From assembly GCA_023512835.1 (NCBI GenBank), contig CM042092.1, positions 48,315,900-48,379,899 of the forward strand: a stretch of 64,000 nt of DNA, read 5' to 3'. The notes under the pieces are model-generated. The model had not been told where the DNA came from. It made no database searches and saw only the letters and a list, made by a program, of their open reading frames with translations. The stretch comes from Taxillus chinensis. Taxonomy: Eukaryota > Streptophyta > Magnoliopsida > Santalales > Loranthaceae. Below are positions 10,523 through 21,349 of the stretch, piece by piece; within the stretch, counting starts at the first letter, position 1, and every line of letters starts with the position of its first letter. A program made the translations under genes and the position numbers.

Positions 10523-12274
10523 TACCCTCATCACTAATAATAGCCCTTGGTGTCCCAAAATGGCTAAAGATGTTTCTGGTAAGGAATTTAGTCACCACTC
10601 TAGCATCATTCACTCTTGTTGGTATTGCCTCAACCCACTTGGACACATAATCTACAACCAACAGAATGTATGAATACCCATCAGAAATGGGGAAAGGCCC
10701 CATAAAGTCTATGCCCCAAATGTCAAAAATTTCAACTGGAAGGATTCCAGTTAAGGGCATCTCATTCTTCCTAGACAGTCCACCTACCCTTTGGCATCTA
10801 TCACAAGTTTTAATGAAGACATAGGTGTCTTTAACCATGTTGGGGCAATAAAACCCACATTGTATTATCTTAGCTACTATTCTTTGCACTCCAAAGTGGC
10901 CCGCATAATGTGATGCATAACAATTCATCAAATCCCAAATATATTTCTTTACATTCACTATGAACCGCTTTCGCTGGTGGTAATCAAATCCCTTAGGTAT
11001 AAACTCAGTGGCTAAATAGTTTGCTATATCAGCAAACCAAGGAAGCTGGCTTACTTGAAGCACTGTCTCATCAGGGAAGTCATCAGAGATAGGTAGAGAC
11101 TTAAGTGCATTCTCAAGTCTAGAAAGGTGATCTGCAACAGTGTTTAAGGCCCCCTTAGTGTCTCTAATCTCTAGATTAAACTCCTGTAAGAGGAGTACCC
11201 ATCTCAGCAGACGTGGTTTAGCTTCCTTCTTTGTCAACAAGTACTTTAGGGCTGCATAATCAGTATAAACAACAACCTTAGACCCAAACAGGTAAGATCT
11301 AAACTTGTTGCAGCCATACACTACAGCTAGCAACTCTTTCTCAGTAGTGGTATAGTTCTGTTGGGCATTATCTAGGGTCTTAATAGCATAGTAAATCACC
11401 CTAAAAATTTTCTCTCTCCTCTTCCCTAGAACTACCCCCACATCATAATCACTCGCATCACACATAAGCTCAAATGGTTGTTCCCAATATGGAGTAACTA
11501 TGATAGCGGCTATAACTAGCTTGTGCTTAAGGACCTCAAAAGATTTTAAACACTCTTCATTAAATTCAAAGGTTGTGTCCTTCTCCAACAACACACTTAG
11601 GGGTTTAGCTATTTTGGAGAAGTCCTTAATAAATCTTCTATAGAACCCAGCATGTCCTAAGAAACTTCTCACCCCTTTCACATTAGTTGGAGGTGGCAGG
11701 GTTTCAATGGTGGATATCTTAGCTCTATCCACCTCCAAACCATTGGCTGACACCTTGTGCCCTAGGACTATGCCCTCACTTACCATAAAATGGCATTTCT
11801 CCCAATTGAGGACAAGTTCTTTCTCTTTACATCTCTCTAGGACAGTATCTATGTTCTTTAAGCAATGTTGGTAAGAATTACCAAGCATAGAGAAATCATC
11901 CATAAATACTTCCATTATCTCCTCCACCAGGCCCTGAAAAATGGCCATCATGCACCTTTGAAAGGTCGCAGGTGCATTACACAGCCCAAATGGCATCCTC
12001 CTGAATGCAAAGGTGCCAAAAGGGCAAGTGAACGTTGTTTTCTCCTGGTCCTCGAGTTTAATCATGATCTGATTGTATCCAGAATACCCATCTAAGAAAA
12101 AGTAATGACTATACCCAGCCAACCTATCAAGCATCTGATCAATAAAAGGAAGGGGAAAGTAGTCCTTCCTAGTGGCCTTATTTAGCTTCCTATACTCCAC
12201 ACAGACTCTCCACCCCGTCACAGTTCGGGATGGAATCAATTCATTCTTTTCATTCCTAATCACCGTCATGCCCC
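10523..12274 (-). pseudogene. pol: Athila-clade pol: RT, RNase H and start of integrase (truncated at both ends)
   Basis: This is an uninterrupted frame of about 580 codons of a Ty3/gypsy Athila-type polyprotein. In a 617-residue reading from 12,287, RT shows the first Asp in [10 protein letters not shown] (D66) and FMDD at 128-131. RNase H keeps D277, the EKE at 316-318, D343 and D386. Integrase shows the zinc-binding H460/H464 and C495/C498 and two catalytic Asp (D527 in WGIDFMGP, D586 in IISDEGT). The third acidic residue and the C-terminus are cut off by the CACTA end. About 20 residues seem missing before the zinc region. The upstream part is cut at 12,274 by a plus-strand Athila element. 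The first six and last 29 codons of the open frame come from those neighbours. Confidence 0.85.
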
Positions 12275-13794
12275 TGATAACGTGCATTTATGCCATTATC
12301 CTAGACCTTATATAGGGTGTTTTAGCATATGTTTTGTACCTATTTGCATGATATTTTACACATATTTGCTCTAACCCCTAGGAAGACCCTGTTTGGTGTA
12401 TAGTGGTACTTTTTGAGTGTTTTTGGCAGGTTTTGGAGCAACCTTTTCCCACACACTTTGGCTAGATCACTCCATACACTCAAGAGGAAGCTATAGGAAG
12501 AAGATGGAAACAAAATGAAGGCAAAATAAAGGTGCACGTGAAAAGGCTTTCTCACGTGCATTCTCACGTGCAAGGATTTTATTGCATGGATGCCTTCTAC
12601 AACTCAAGAGGAAGCTTTGGAACAAATTTGAGTCGAATTGGAGCTGCACGTGAAAAGGGTCTTCTCACGTTCATTCTCGCGTGCAGGCATTTTTGAGCTC
12701 CAAATGATGTGTTTTGTTGCTTTAATCATTTTCCTCTAAAGAACTGGGGTCAAATTTGGTGTAGTTTGAGTTTTATTGCGCCTAGAACGTCGAATAGTGT
12801 CACTTACCAAAACGACGTCGTTTTGGCTGCAACCACATTTATAATTAGGGCACACCTTTTGTAACCCTAATTTGGCCCACTAAATCCTATAAATAGGGGT
12901 CTTTGGAGGCATTGTAAATCATCTTGAGTGGGAGAATCTGATCTGAGTTCTGAAAAGAGCTATAGCCATTACTAAAAGATCGGATTGTCCTTGGCGAGGA
13001 GTGATTTTGGGCAGCAGACGCCGGAGTCTTTGGAGGCTGGAGTCCTGGTTCATCTTGGGGTCTTCCTTTATTGTCCTGGTACTGTAATTATGTTCTTTTT
13101 TATAATTGTTATTACTTTTGTCATGATTATGGAGTAGTTTTATTAGTCGAGGGGAGCAATGTAGCCCCCAATAAATTGTATTCAGTTTGGTTATGGTTGT
13201 TCAATAAAATAGAATTCAGTTTTTGTTTAATTCACTTGCTTGAATGGAAATACCTAGTTTATGCATAATTAGGTAATCTTAGCCCTTGTCTAGGGTGGAA
13301 CACTAGTGAATTAGATTTAATATTGTATGATAGACCAAGTCTGCAACTATTAGATTGTTTATCTACCTTGATCACTTTTATTCACATGGACCAAATGGGA
13401 TAAAAGCCTTAAATCTATCTTAGCATGGACCAAATGTAAGATAGGCAGGAGATAGTCAACATGAACATGAATTAGAACATAAATCAAGAACAAGAGCCAT
13501 AACCAGACTATTACAATTGATTGGGTGGTAAACATTGTGACCCTAGATCCTTAATCACTGAAATTTATATACCAACAGCTTGCCAACATTCTGATTTAAT
13601 CATTTTTCGTTCAAACTATTTGTACAACAAAAATCAATTGTCCAGACATAAAATCAACTTATTAGCTTAGTGCTTGCTGCTTAACAGCATTAACTACCTC
13701 CCTGTGGGTTTGACAACCGGAGTCTTAATACTCCATTTTATTACTTGACCAGTGCACTTGCTGCAAAACCTATAGACACAATTTATATGGGTCA
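12275..13794 (+). repeat. 5' LTR of plus-strand Athila
   Basis: This LTR is about 1.52 kb, begins TGATAACG and ends GGGTCA. U3 contains several CACGTG-rich inverted stretches around 12,530-12,690, a perfect 20-bp palindrome (12,807-12,826) and a TATA box (12,888). The downstream part has no coding sequence. Confidence 0.8.
12807..12897 (+). promoter_or_regulatory. Athila LTR promoter: ACGT palindrome plus TATA box
   Basis: A perfect palindrome, CCAAAACGACGTCGTTTTGG, lies about 60 bp upstream of TATAAATAGG (12,888-12,897). The centre GACGTC is a bZIP-type ACGT element. A near-copy of the motif stands in the same position in the chromovirus LTR of this window. Confidence 0.6.
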
Positions 13795-13800
13795 AGTTTT

Positions 13801-13817
13801 TGGCGCCGTTGCCGGGG
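13801..13817 (+). promoter_or_regulatory. Primer-binding site, Asp-tRNA type
   Basis: TGGCGCCGTTGCCGGGG follows the LTR end after six bases. It is the well-known PBS complementary to plant tRNA-Asp, as used by Athila. Confidence 0.9.
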
Positions 13818-13985
13818 AGGCAAGCCAAACGTTGTTAGGACTAAGTGACATTAGGTGCTTACGTTTATTTGTGATCTGGATTTTTACTTTCTTGTCATTT
13901 TTCTAGTACGGTGTTACCTGGTATCTCTTTGTTTTTGCTACTTTGCAGGGGTGCACCATAGGTGTTTGAGAAAATTCCTCTGTGT

Positions 13986-14971
13986 ATGCGTCACACCAGG
14001 AGTGAGTTATTACCATACGATCTCGAAATCGAACGAACGTTGCGAGAGCAGCGAAGGGCTCAGAGGGTATTAGCTGCAGCTAAACAGCAGTTGGAAGGCT
14101 TACATACCTTGTGTGAAGAATAAATCAATTCACCTAGCATGGTGATGAGTCGCTATACGAGGCCTGGGAGAGATTCAAAGACTTGGTTAGGAGGTGTCCT
14201 AATCATGGAAGGCCAGAATGGTTACAAGTCGAATCTTTTTATGCAGGTCTGCATGCAAATACAAGGAGCATGATAGATGCAGCCGCTGGAGGAGCGTTCA
14301 TGATGATGGAGCCTTCTGCAGCAGTGGAGCTTATAGAGCGAATGGCGTTGTCCAACTGCCAATGGTCCAATGATAGACGCCCTAGAGCTGAGCCGGTGGC
14401 TGCGGTATCAAATTCATCAAATTCAACTCAGTTCGATGAGTTGACAAGGAAGATGGAGTTACTGACAGAGCAAATGTCAGTAATGGCTGTTCGCATGGAG
14501 GGCAGAACTGAACAACCCAAGGCAGTTACTGAAGACGCTGCTGCAGCCCAGCTATACGGAGAAGCCCAATATGTTGGGAATCGAGGTGGAGGATTCCAGA
14601 GACAATTTCAGAATCCAAACCAGTACCAGAATCCTCCTCAGCCCAGCAACTTCCAGAATCACGGAGGACCTCACCAATTTCAACAACAGCCTTACTTATG
14701 CCAAAGGTAGAATAAGGTCCCTGCTACTGGAGCAGCACAGTATGGAGAACAATCTCAGCCACAACTTCCTCCTGGGTTCCAGAAGATGCCTCAACAGAAG
14801 GAGGAAGACAAAGAGAAGGCAAAGGATGAAGAGATGCGGAACTTCTTTTATCAATTTGTTAAGCAAGCAACTGACAGAATGAGTATGGGGGAGATGAGGA
14901 TTGAGTCCCTTACCACGTCTGTCCAGGATCTTGGGGCTGCCATGAAGAATATAGAGCAGCAGATTGGCTAG
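13986..14971 (+). pseudogene. gag: Athila gag (internally deleted, with TAG stops)
   Basis: The N-terminus starts at 13,986 (MRHTRSELLPYDLEIE) and stops after about 45 codons. An internal deletion then joins it to the later capsid motif YEAWERFKDLVRRCP near 14,160 in another frame. From 14,183 gag continues in one frame through a Gln/Asn/Pro-rich region (QFQNPNQYQNPPQP) and a helical segment (SLTTSVQDLGAAMKNIEQQIG). TAG codons interrupt it at 14,708 and 14,969, both where Gln is expected. I see no CCHC knuckle in the remaining part. Confidence 0.75.
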
Positions 14972-17209
14972 CTAGCAAATGCAGTTAGGCCATCTTCATC
15001 AAACACTTTTCCCAACAATACGGAGGTCAACCCAAGGGAGCAATGCAAAGCTATAATGCTTAGAAGTGGGAAAGAGCTACCAGCTGGAGAGAAGGAAATC
15101 GAGCTAACCAAGGAGGAGTCGGAACAGAATGCCCAGGAGGAAGCTAAAGAAGGAGATGCTGAGCAGTGTAAGGACCAGAAGGAAAAGGTTGGGAGTAGTC
15201 AACCGACAGCCCGTCAGCCTAAAGTTAGCTCTCCCGTTCCGTATCAACCTCCTATGTCGTATCCTCAAAGGCTGAGGAACAAGAAATTAGATGCTCAGTT
15301 CCAGAAATTTTTAGATGTATTCAAGAAGCTGGAGGTGAACATCCTATTCATAGAAGCCTTGGAACAGATGCCTGGTTATGTCAAATTTTTAAAGGACCTG
15401 CTGTCCAAGAGGAGAAGTTACACTGATTGTGAGATAGTGGCTCTCACAAATGACATCAGTGCAGTGGTGCAGCACAAGCTACCACCCAAGCTTAAAGATC
15501 CGGGTAGTTTCACTCTGGCCTGCACCATTAGCACCTCGCAATTGGAGCAAGCCCTATGTGATTTAGGGGTGAGTATAAATCTGATGCCAATGTCCATCTA
15601 TCGGCGACTGGGCTTGACTAGAATAAAGCCCACTTCCATATCTTTACAATTTGCTGATCGCTCGATAGGGAAGCCGGCGGGCATCATTGAAGATGTTTTA
15701 ATCAAGGTGGATCGCTTTATCTTCCCAGTGGACTTTGTTGTTTTGGAAATGGAGGAAGATAAAGGCGTCCAACTGATTCTTGGAAGGCCATTCTTGAGTA
15801 CCGGAAGGGCCTTGGTCGATGTAAACTCAGGGGAGTTGACGCTGCGTGTGGATGAAGACGCAGTGGTGTTCAACATGGAGCGTTCGATGCGCAAGGCGAA
15901 TGATCATTCCAGTTGCTACTGGATTGATCAGGTTGCTGAATTCGTGGACAGCTACTTCGAAGAAAGCTTGATCACTGAAAGCTTGGATCACGAATTGCAG
16001 CAGGTGGATTTTGCTGAGGCGGAATCGGAAGAGACTTATGAAGTGCTGAAAGACCAAACTGAGCAGCAGCCTTCCTCAATTGAATCTTCAGCAATCATGA
16101 AACCCTTGCCAGTTCTAATGCAACTCCCAGAACATTTGAGGTATGAGTTTTTGGATACACAAGGGCGTTACCCTGTGATAGTAGCTGCATCCTTAACAGT
16201 AGAAGAAACCAGACAGCTACTAGAAGTCTTAAGGGAGCATAAGCAGGCCCTGGGGTGGTCTCTAGATGATATAAAAGGTATAAGTCCAGCGGTCTGCATG
16301 CACAAGATACTGATGGAGGAGTCTTATACTCCTACTGTAGAGCGCCAACGCAGGCTCAATCCTGCAATGAAGGAAGTTGTTGGCAAGGAGATTCTGAAGT
16401 GGAGGAAAGCGGGCATCATATATGCCATTTCAGATAGCTCCTGGGTTAGTCCAGTGCAAGTGTTTCCCAAGAAGGGCGGCATGACATTGATACGCAATGA
16501 GAAGAACGAGCTCATTCCATCCCGCACAGTGACTGGGTGGCGCGTGTGCATCGACTATCGCAAGCTGAATAAAGCCACGCGTAAGGACCACTTTTCGTAA
16601 CCTTTCATTGATCAAATGCTAGATCGGTTAGCTGGCTACCCGTATTATTGTATTCTGGACGGTTATTCTGGATACAACCAGATAGCAGTTGCCCCGGAGG
16701 ATCAAGACAAGACTACATTCACGTGCCCTTTCGGCACGTATGCTTTTAGGCGTATGCCATTTGGTCTCTGTAACGCACCTGCTACTTTCCAGAGGTGTAT
16801 GATAGCAATTTTTCAAGGGTTAGTGGAGGACATTATGGAAGTCTTTATGGATGACTTCTCAGTATTTGGTTCATCTTTTTCCATCTGCCTCAGAAATTTA
16901 GAAACCGTGTCGATCCGATGCAAGGAAAAGGACCTGGTCTTGAACTGGGAGAAGTGTCACTTCATGGTCAAGGAAGGTGTCGTCCTTGGGCATAGAGTGT
17001 CCACAGCTGGGTTGGAAGTAAATAGAGCAAAGATCTCCACCATTGAGAGTCTACCTCCTCCCACCAATGTGAAGGGCATCCGGAGCTTTCTGGGTCATGC
17101 AGGGTTTTATCGGCGGTTCATCAAAGATTTCTCAAAAATTGCCAAGTCCCTAAGCATGCTTTTAGAGAAGGATGTTCCTTTCATATTTTCAGAAGACTGC
17201 CTTCAGGCC
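14972..17209 (+). pseudogene. pol: Athila protease and reverse transcriptase (truncated)
   Basis: The frame continues from gag. The linker (NTEVNPREQCKAIMLRSGKE, near 15,019-15,078) leads to an aspartic protease with DLGVSINLMP at about 15,560-15,590, where DLGAS is usual, and ILGRPFL near 15,780. RT follows from about 16,210. It shows [46 protein letters not shown] and FMDDF near 16,850. A TAA at 16,598 interrupts the frame between two RT blocks. At 17,210 the frame runs straight into the inserted Sirevirus LTR and stops, so RNase H and integrase are missing. An RT this short would be inactive. Confidence 0.85.
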
Positions 17210-17231
17210 TGATGGTCCCTTGGAGCCTTGA

Positions 17232-17249
17232 GGGGGGGGGGGGGGGGGG
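17232..17249 (+). repeat. Run of 18 G
   Basis: The run is uninterrupted near the LTR end of the Sirevirus-like element. It is prone to slippage and sequencing error, so the exact length is uncertain. Confidence 0.85.
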
Positions 17250-17849
17250 TGAATAGGCTCTTATTCAAACTCTTTTGTTCTCTTAAGGCACTGCACTAAT
17301 CTAGTTAAGTGAAAGAATCACTGCGGAAGATAACCAGATAGTGGAAGTATTTTGTTTTATTATCAAAAGATAATTACAACAAAATAGAAGCAAGACTCTC
17401 TTACACTCTGTTTACAAATGAACTCACACACTAGCCAACTTCTATCTCCAAAGATGAAAACGCTTGTGCATACACAAAATTAGTCTTTTCTTAACTAATG
17501 CACACGCTCTCCCTTTTTTTTTTTTACAAATGTACAAGTATGAATATTTACACAAAACATTCCTAAGAGACAACCTTGGAACTTGTAGTTCCGGAATGCG
17601 TTCAGCACTAACTATCCCTCGGTAATCTCTCTGCCTTGACTGCTGCGGTTTGTGGAGCTCAAGATCTTGGGTTTGAAGAGTATAAGTGCATTTGTGAGTT
17701 CCCAAATACAATTAAGGTTGTGTCCACATATCCGGATAATCCACGTGTAAGATTCTTCAGGTTCTCAATAAATTTGTCTTACATCGGGACGCCACGAGCT
17801 GTTAACTTTAAATGCGGTTGAGTTGAAGCAGTATCTTCTTGGTCCGGTG

Positions 17850-18270
17850 TAATTTTCCTTACTCCGTAGCTAATGAAGCTCGGAACCTTACTCCGTGTCA
17901 GTGATTGCTTACTCCGTATCTATTTGGTACTGGAATCCTTAGTCCGTGTCAGCGCTTTCTTACTCCGCATGTAAGTTCCTTACTCCAGACGAGTAAGATA
18001 TCCGGATTCCTTACTCCGCATCTAGTTTCCTTACTCCGTGTGAATAAAGACTTGGATCCTTATTCCGCATCAATACTTCCTTACTCAGCGTGTATGAAAG
18101 ACTCGGACACCTTACTCCGTGTCTTCTTCACTTTAGTTCGCTTGAAGGGAAGACTTAACTATTTAACTCCATTTCAATCCTTTTGCTTCGTGCGACCTCG
18201 TTGACCAAGACTCTTACTCTGCACTTATCCTTTAAGTTCTTAGTCCGTACGAATGTTCCTTATTCCGTAT
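17850..18270 (-). repeat. Interspersed CGGAGTAAGG motif array in the LTR
   Basis: About 15 copies of a motif close to CCTTACTCCG[CT][AG]T lie 20-35 bp apart. Most keep a CpG. On the element strand they lie in U3, where promoter elements are expected. Confidence 0.7.
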
Positions 18271-18480
18271 GTATTTGTGACTTGGTTATTTACCAAGTGT
18301 TTGACGACACTCACTCTTGTCCGGATCAGGATTATGTATCCTGTCCTTAGCTTTGCTCTCACGAGTGCATCTCCGGGTTAGTAACATATCTTCTGCAATA
18401 ATCAAATAAACACAAAAGATCTCAGATCAAATTACATAAGGCTTTATCAGCATTATCCAAATTCTGGGTTTGAACCAACA

Positions 18481-18492
18481 ATCTCCCCCAAT
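18481..18492 (-). promoter_or_regulatory. Polypurine tract of the Sirevirus-like element
   Basis: On the minus strand, ATTGGGGGAGAT directly precedes the LTR start TGTTGG. It would prime plus-strand DNA synthesis. Confidence 0.8.
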
Positions 18493-18689
18493 TATGGATA
18501 TGCCCAAACCCTTTGTAATCTGATCTGGTAAGCAATGCAAAAGAATAACATACAGAATATGCAACATAACCAATTTCATTGATCAGCAACTAAGTACAAT
18601 TCAGCATTAATACAAGATTTTCACTAAGGTACATAAGGCTTACTATACTTGAAGATCATAGTTGCTGCCTTCTCTCTAAGCTCCATTGT

Positions 18690-20330
18690 CTACTTCATCG
18701 TATAAGTAGTGTGTTGGCTCCAAGATTTGTCCACAGTAAAAAATGACTTGATGAAGTAACAGACAAAAGCCCCGCAGCTATCTCCATCCGGCTGTTGTGG
18801 CACTTGCTTCTTGCCCCGGAATGTCGCCTTCAGCTTCTCAGTTGGGCACAAGGGTGTGATGCCCAATTCTTCATATAAACGGGCTTTCTTCACAGCTTCA
18901 GTCAGTCTGAGACACAGAGGTTCCCATTGATTCTTTCTTACAAAGTGCTCCACTATCTGATGAGAATCAATGAGGATCATTTGCTTGGACTGAATCATAA
19001 AGACAGCCATCATGAAGTGTGGCGACATGATCCGGTACGGAATGAGGATAGTTGAGAGAGTTTTCCATGGCTTGCTATCCTCAGCAGTTCCGTCGATGAA
19101 GGACTGAATTAGATCCACACTGGGAAGATAGCCTTCATTCCAACACGGCAAGACATCAAACAAATGCACATCCTTGTAAAGAGATGGAAACAGCCTCATC
19201 TCCATCTTCGCAGCCCTTGAGAAGTTGTCAATATCTTCTGTTGTAAAGAGACCTTTCTCCAAACAAAGAGTCTGAATGTCGTCCGGGGAGAAAGGATACA
19301 TTTCAGAAAGACATCTTCTCTCAGCAGAAGACGCAGCATAAGATTTCATTGCTTTGCGAACGCTTCCATCCGCATCAGAGGGGTCAACCTCCGCATATGA
19401 TGGGAGGAAGGTGTTGGCGGTGGATGAGGAGGATGGAGGAGGAGCTGGAGCTGCGAGAGAGGAGCTTGGCTGAGAAAAGCGGCTTCGTTTGGGAATTTGA
19501 ACTCCCTGAAGCACTGAAGAGGCATGCCGCTTCTCAGTCCGAGTAGATGGTTGTGGTGCAGAAGGAGCAGGATCAGATGACACTTTCTCCCCTGGTTTGG
19601 CAGATCAACGGGAAGCAACTGGAGGGCGAGCCATCATATGCGCTAGGTCCGCAAAAGAGGTAGACAAGGAATGGACGGACGAGGCGACGAGATCCATTTT
19701 CTGCTCCGTGGAGGTAGAGGAGTCAGTGAGAGCGGAGAGGAGGTGAGTGCCAAGTGCATCAACCTTGGCGGCGATGGCGGAAATTTGGGCACTGTGAGCT
19801 TGGGCATGGCGGTCCAACTGGGCAGAAAGCACAGCGTCAGAGTGGACCGTGCCGAAAAAGGCACGCCCCAGGACCAATTCCGGAGCCTTGGAGGACTCCC
19901 CCGCATGAACAGGAGCAGGAGTGCGCTGGGCAGAGGAGTCCGCAGGAGTATCAGCAGCAGAAGGAGCTTCCGGAGCATCAGAGGCATCCGGGGCAGCTGA
20001 CCCGCTTTGACCAGATAGGTCAACAATTGGAACGGCGGGGGCAGGAGAAGATGGGCCAGCCTTAGGCGGGGAAGGACCCTGGGCAGAAAGGACGGGACTG
20101 GTGGGAGTGGTGAACGCTACATCTGGAATGGAGGCCGGCGTAAGAAAGCCGTGATCCAAGTTCCAGATGATCATTTTCTCCGGGGATTGGGTATGGCGGG
20201 TGTAAAACACCCGGAGATCGTTGTCTGGAAGGGAGGCGGTGTGAGCAAGGCTAAAACGGAGCCAGAGGTTCGTTAAGGTGTCGGCAGAAAGATGGGCTAG
20301 GTAGTCTCGGGGTTGAGGTAGGGGAGGCAA
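18690..20330 (-). pseudogene. C-terminal half of the Sirevirus extra ORF with a C48 (Ulp1-like) protease domain
   Basis: This is one frame of about 547 codons with a single TGA at about 19,603. First comes a helical segment, then a Pro/Ser/Ala-rich linker and a coiled-coil-like stretch (LDRHAQAHSAQISAIAAKVD). After the TGA a Ser/Pro-rich basic piece (RTEKRH, IPKRSR) precedes the protease-like domain. In the 297-residue part from 19,583, H189 (MSPHFMMAVF), D206 (MILIDS), Q264 and C270 (PQQPDGDSCGAFVCYFIK) match the His-Asp-Gln-Cys pattern of C48 SUMO-type proteases, with the usual six-residue Gln-Cys spacing. The ORF lies between pol and the PPT, where Sireviruses carry an env-like ORF. Function is unknown. 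A captured or gained C48 domain is inferred from motifs only. Confidence 0.65.
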
Positions 20331-21349
20331 CGGAGCTTCCGGAGAAGAGGCCGGGACATCAGCAGTTGCGGCAGCAACAATGGTAGCAACCGCGGCAGCA
20401 ACAGCGGAGGTGGAGGGAGTGGGGACATCCGCAGCCAGGGGGCTGAGGAAACAGCCTTTGGGGCACTGTGCTGAGATGGCCCTGCAACCTCGGACGGGTC
20501 GGCACGAACGCTGTGCTGGGAGGCTCGTGAGTGGGAAGGTGCAGCAACAGACCGAATCCGGGAGGATCGGGGTGCAGAACTGACCTCGTGGGCTTGGCTG
20601 TCGGAGGGGTCACCAACAGAGCTGCCTTGTTGTTCCGAGGCAGGGAGAATGCGGAGAGCTACAGTGGGTCGGCGAGTGGTCATGTTCCCATCCAGCGTAA
20701 GGTAACGGAGGTAATAAGCCGAGGGAAACGAGACAGCATCAAATCGGGCGAAATGGTCCGGACGTAGATGCCGGAAGACAATGCTGAGGATGCTTCCGAA
20801 GGAATGGTTTTTGGGACCATTTTGCAGCAAACGAAATAAGAACATCCCCCAATCCATCGGAAGACCTTCAAAAACGCCGTACATGGCCAGGAGAAGGTCG
20901 TATGGAACTGAGTCCAGGGCGGATGTGCGAGCCAGTAGGCATCGACTTAGAATGGTCGCCATATATCGATAGCGACCCTGGAAGGATTTCACCTTGTATT
21001 CCTTCCCCTTGTTTGTGCAACCCATAGAAGCCGCCATTGGATCGGCATTCGGGCGCTGTGGTTCACCGGGGGGGGGAGGCGGAGAGCAGCGCGAAGAACG
21101 GCGGGAGTGATGATGATGGATTCTCCGCGGACATAGGAGATGATGGAGTCGGTGGTGCAGCGAATCCGTTGGTAATACTCAATGATGTCGTCGATAAGAA
21201 GATCGACGGGATTGGAGACCAGATGGAGTATATGTGAGGCTTCAAGGAGAGGGCGAAGCTGGAGAAACCAATCCCGGAGGATTAGAGACAGCGTCCCAAT
21301 CAACCAGATGACCAGGATTAACGCCGGAAAGGGAGATTCTGGGTGCCAT
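20331..21349 (-). pseudogene. N-terminal half of the Sirevirus extra ORF (env-like position, frameshifted)
   Basis: The likely start is Met at 21,349 (MAPRISLSGVNPGHLVDWD). The frame changes near 21,300 (LLEASHILHLVSNPVDLLID, YYQRIRCTTDSIISYVRGES), near 21,040-21,070 beside a nine-G run, and near 20,440. The middle piece (GRYRYMATILSRCLLARTSA, LLLAMYGVFEGLPMDWGMFL, HSFGSILSIVFRHL) has the pattern of the plant retrotransposon envelope-like or putative plant transposon proteins as I remember them. A Ser/Pro/Ala-rich region follows. I see no signal peptide or clear transmembrane anchor. Assignment is tentative. Confidence 0.5.

Larger units (their letters stand above)
12275..17209 (+). mobile_element. 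Athila-type retrotransposon (5' part), plus strand
   Basis: The element starts with an LTR at 12,275 (TGATAACGTGCATTTATG), followed by an Asp-tRNA PBS, gag, protease and RT. It is inserted in antisense into the RT region of another Athila element. GCCCC at 12,270-12,274 is the candidate target duplication. RT is cut at 17,210 by the Sirevirus LTR, and neither the rest of pol nor a 3' LTR appears in the window. The Asp PBS and the NTEVNPREQCKAI linker are typical of Athila. Confidence 0.85.
17210..18480 (-). repeat. 3' LTR of the Sirevirus-like element
   Basis: This LTR is about 1.27 kb with plus-strand ends TGATGGTCCC...GAACCAACA. An 18-base G run lies 22 bases from its left end. Its centre carries many copies of CCTTACTCCG. 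The sequence TTGAGGGGG...GTGAATAGGC at the end is a familiar plant copia LTR terminus. Confidence 0.8.

Noticed and set aside
17442..17821. Small frames in the Sirevirus LTR
   Set aside because: LTR DNA with no homology and random composition.
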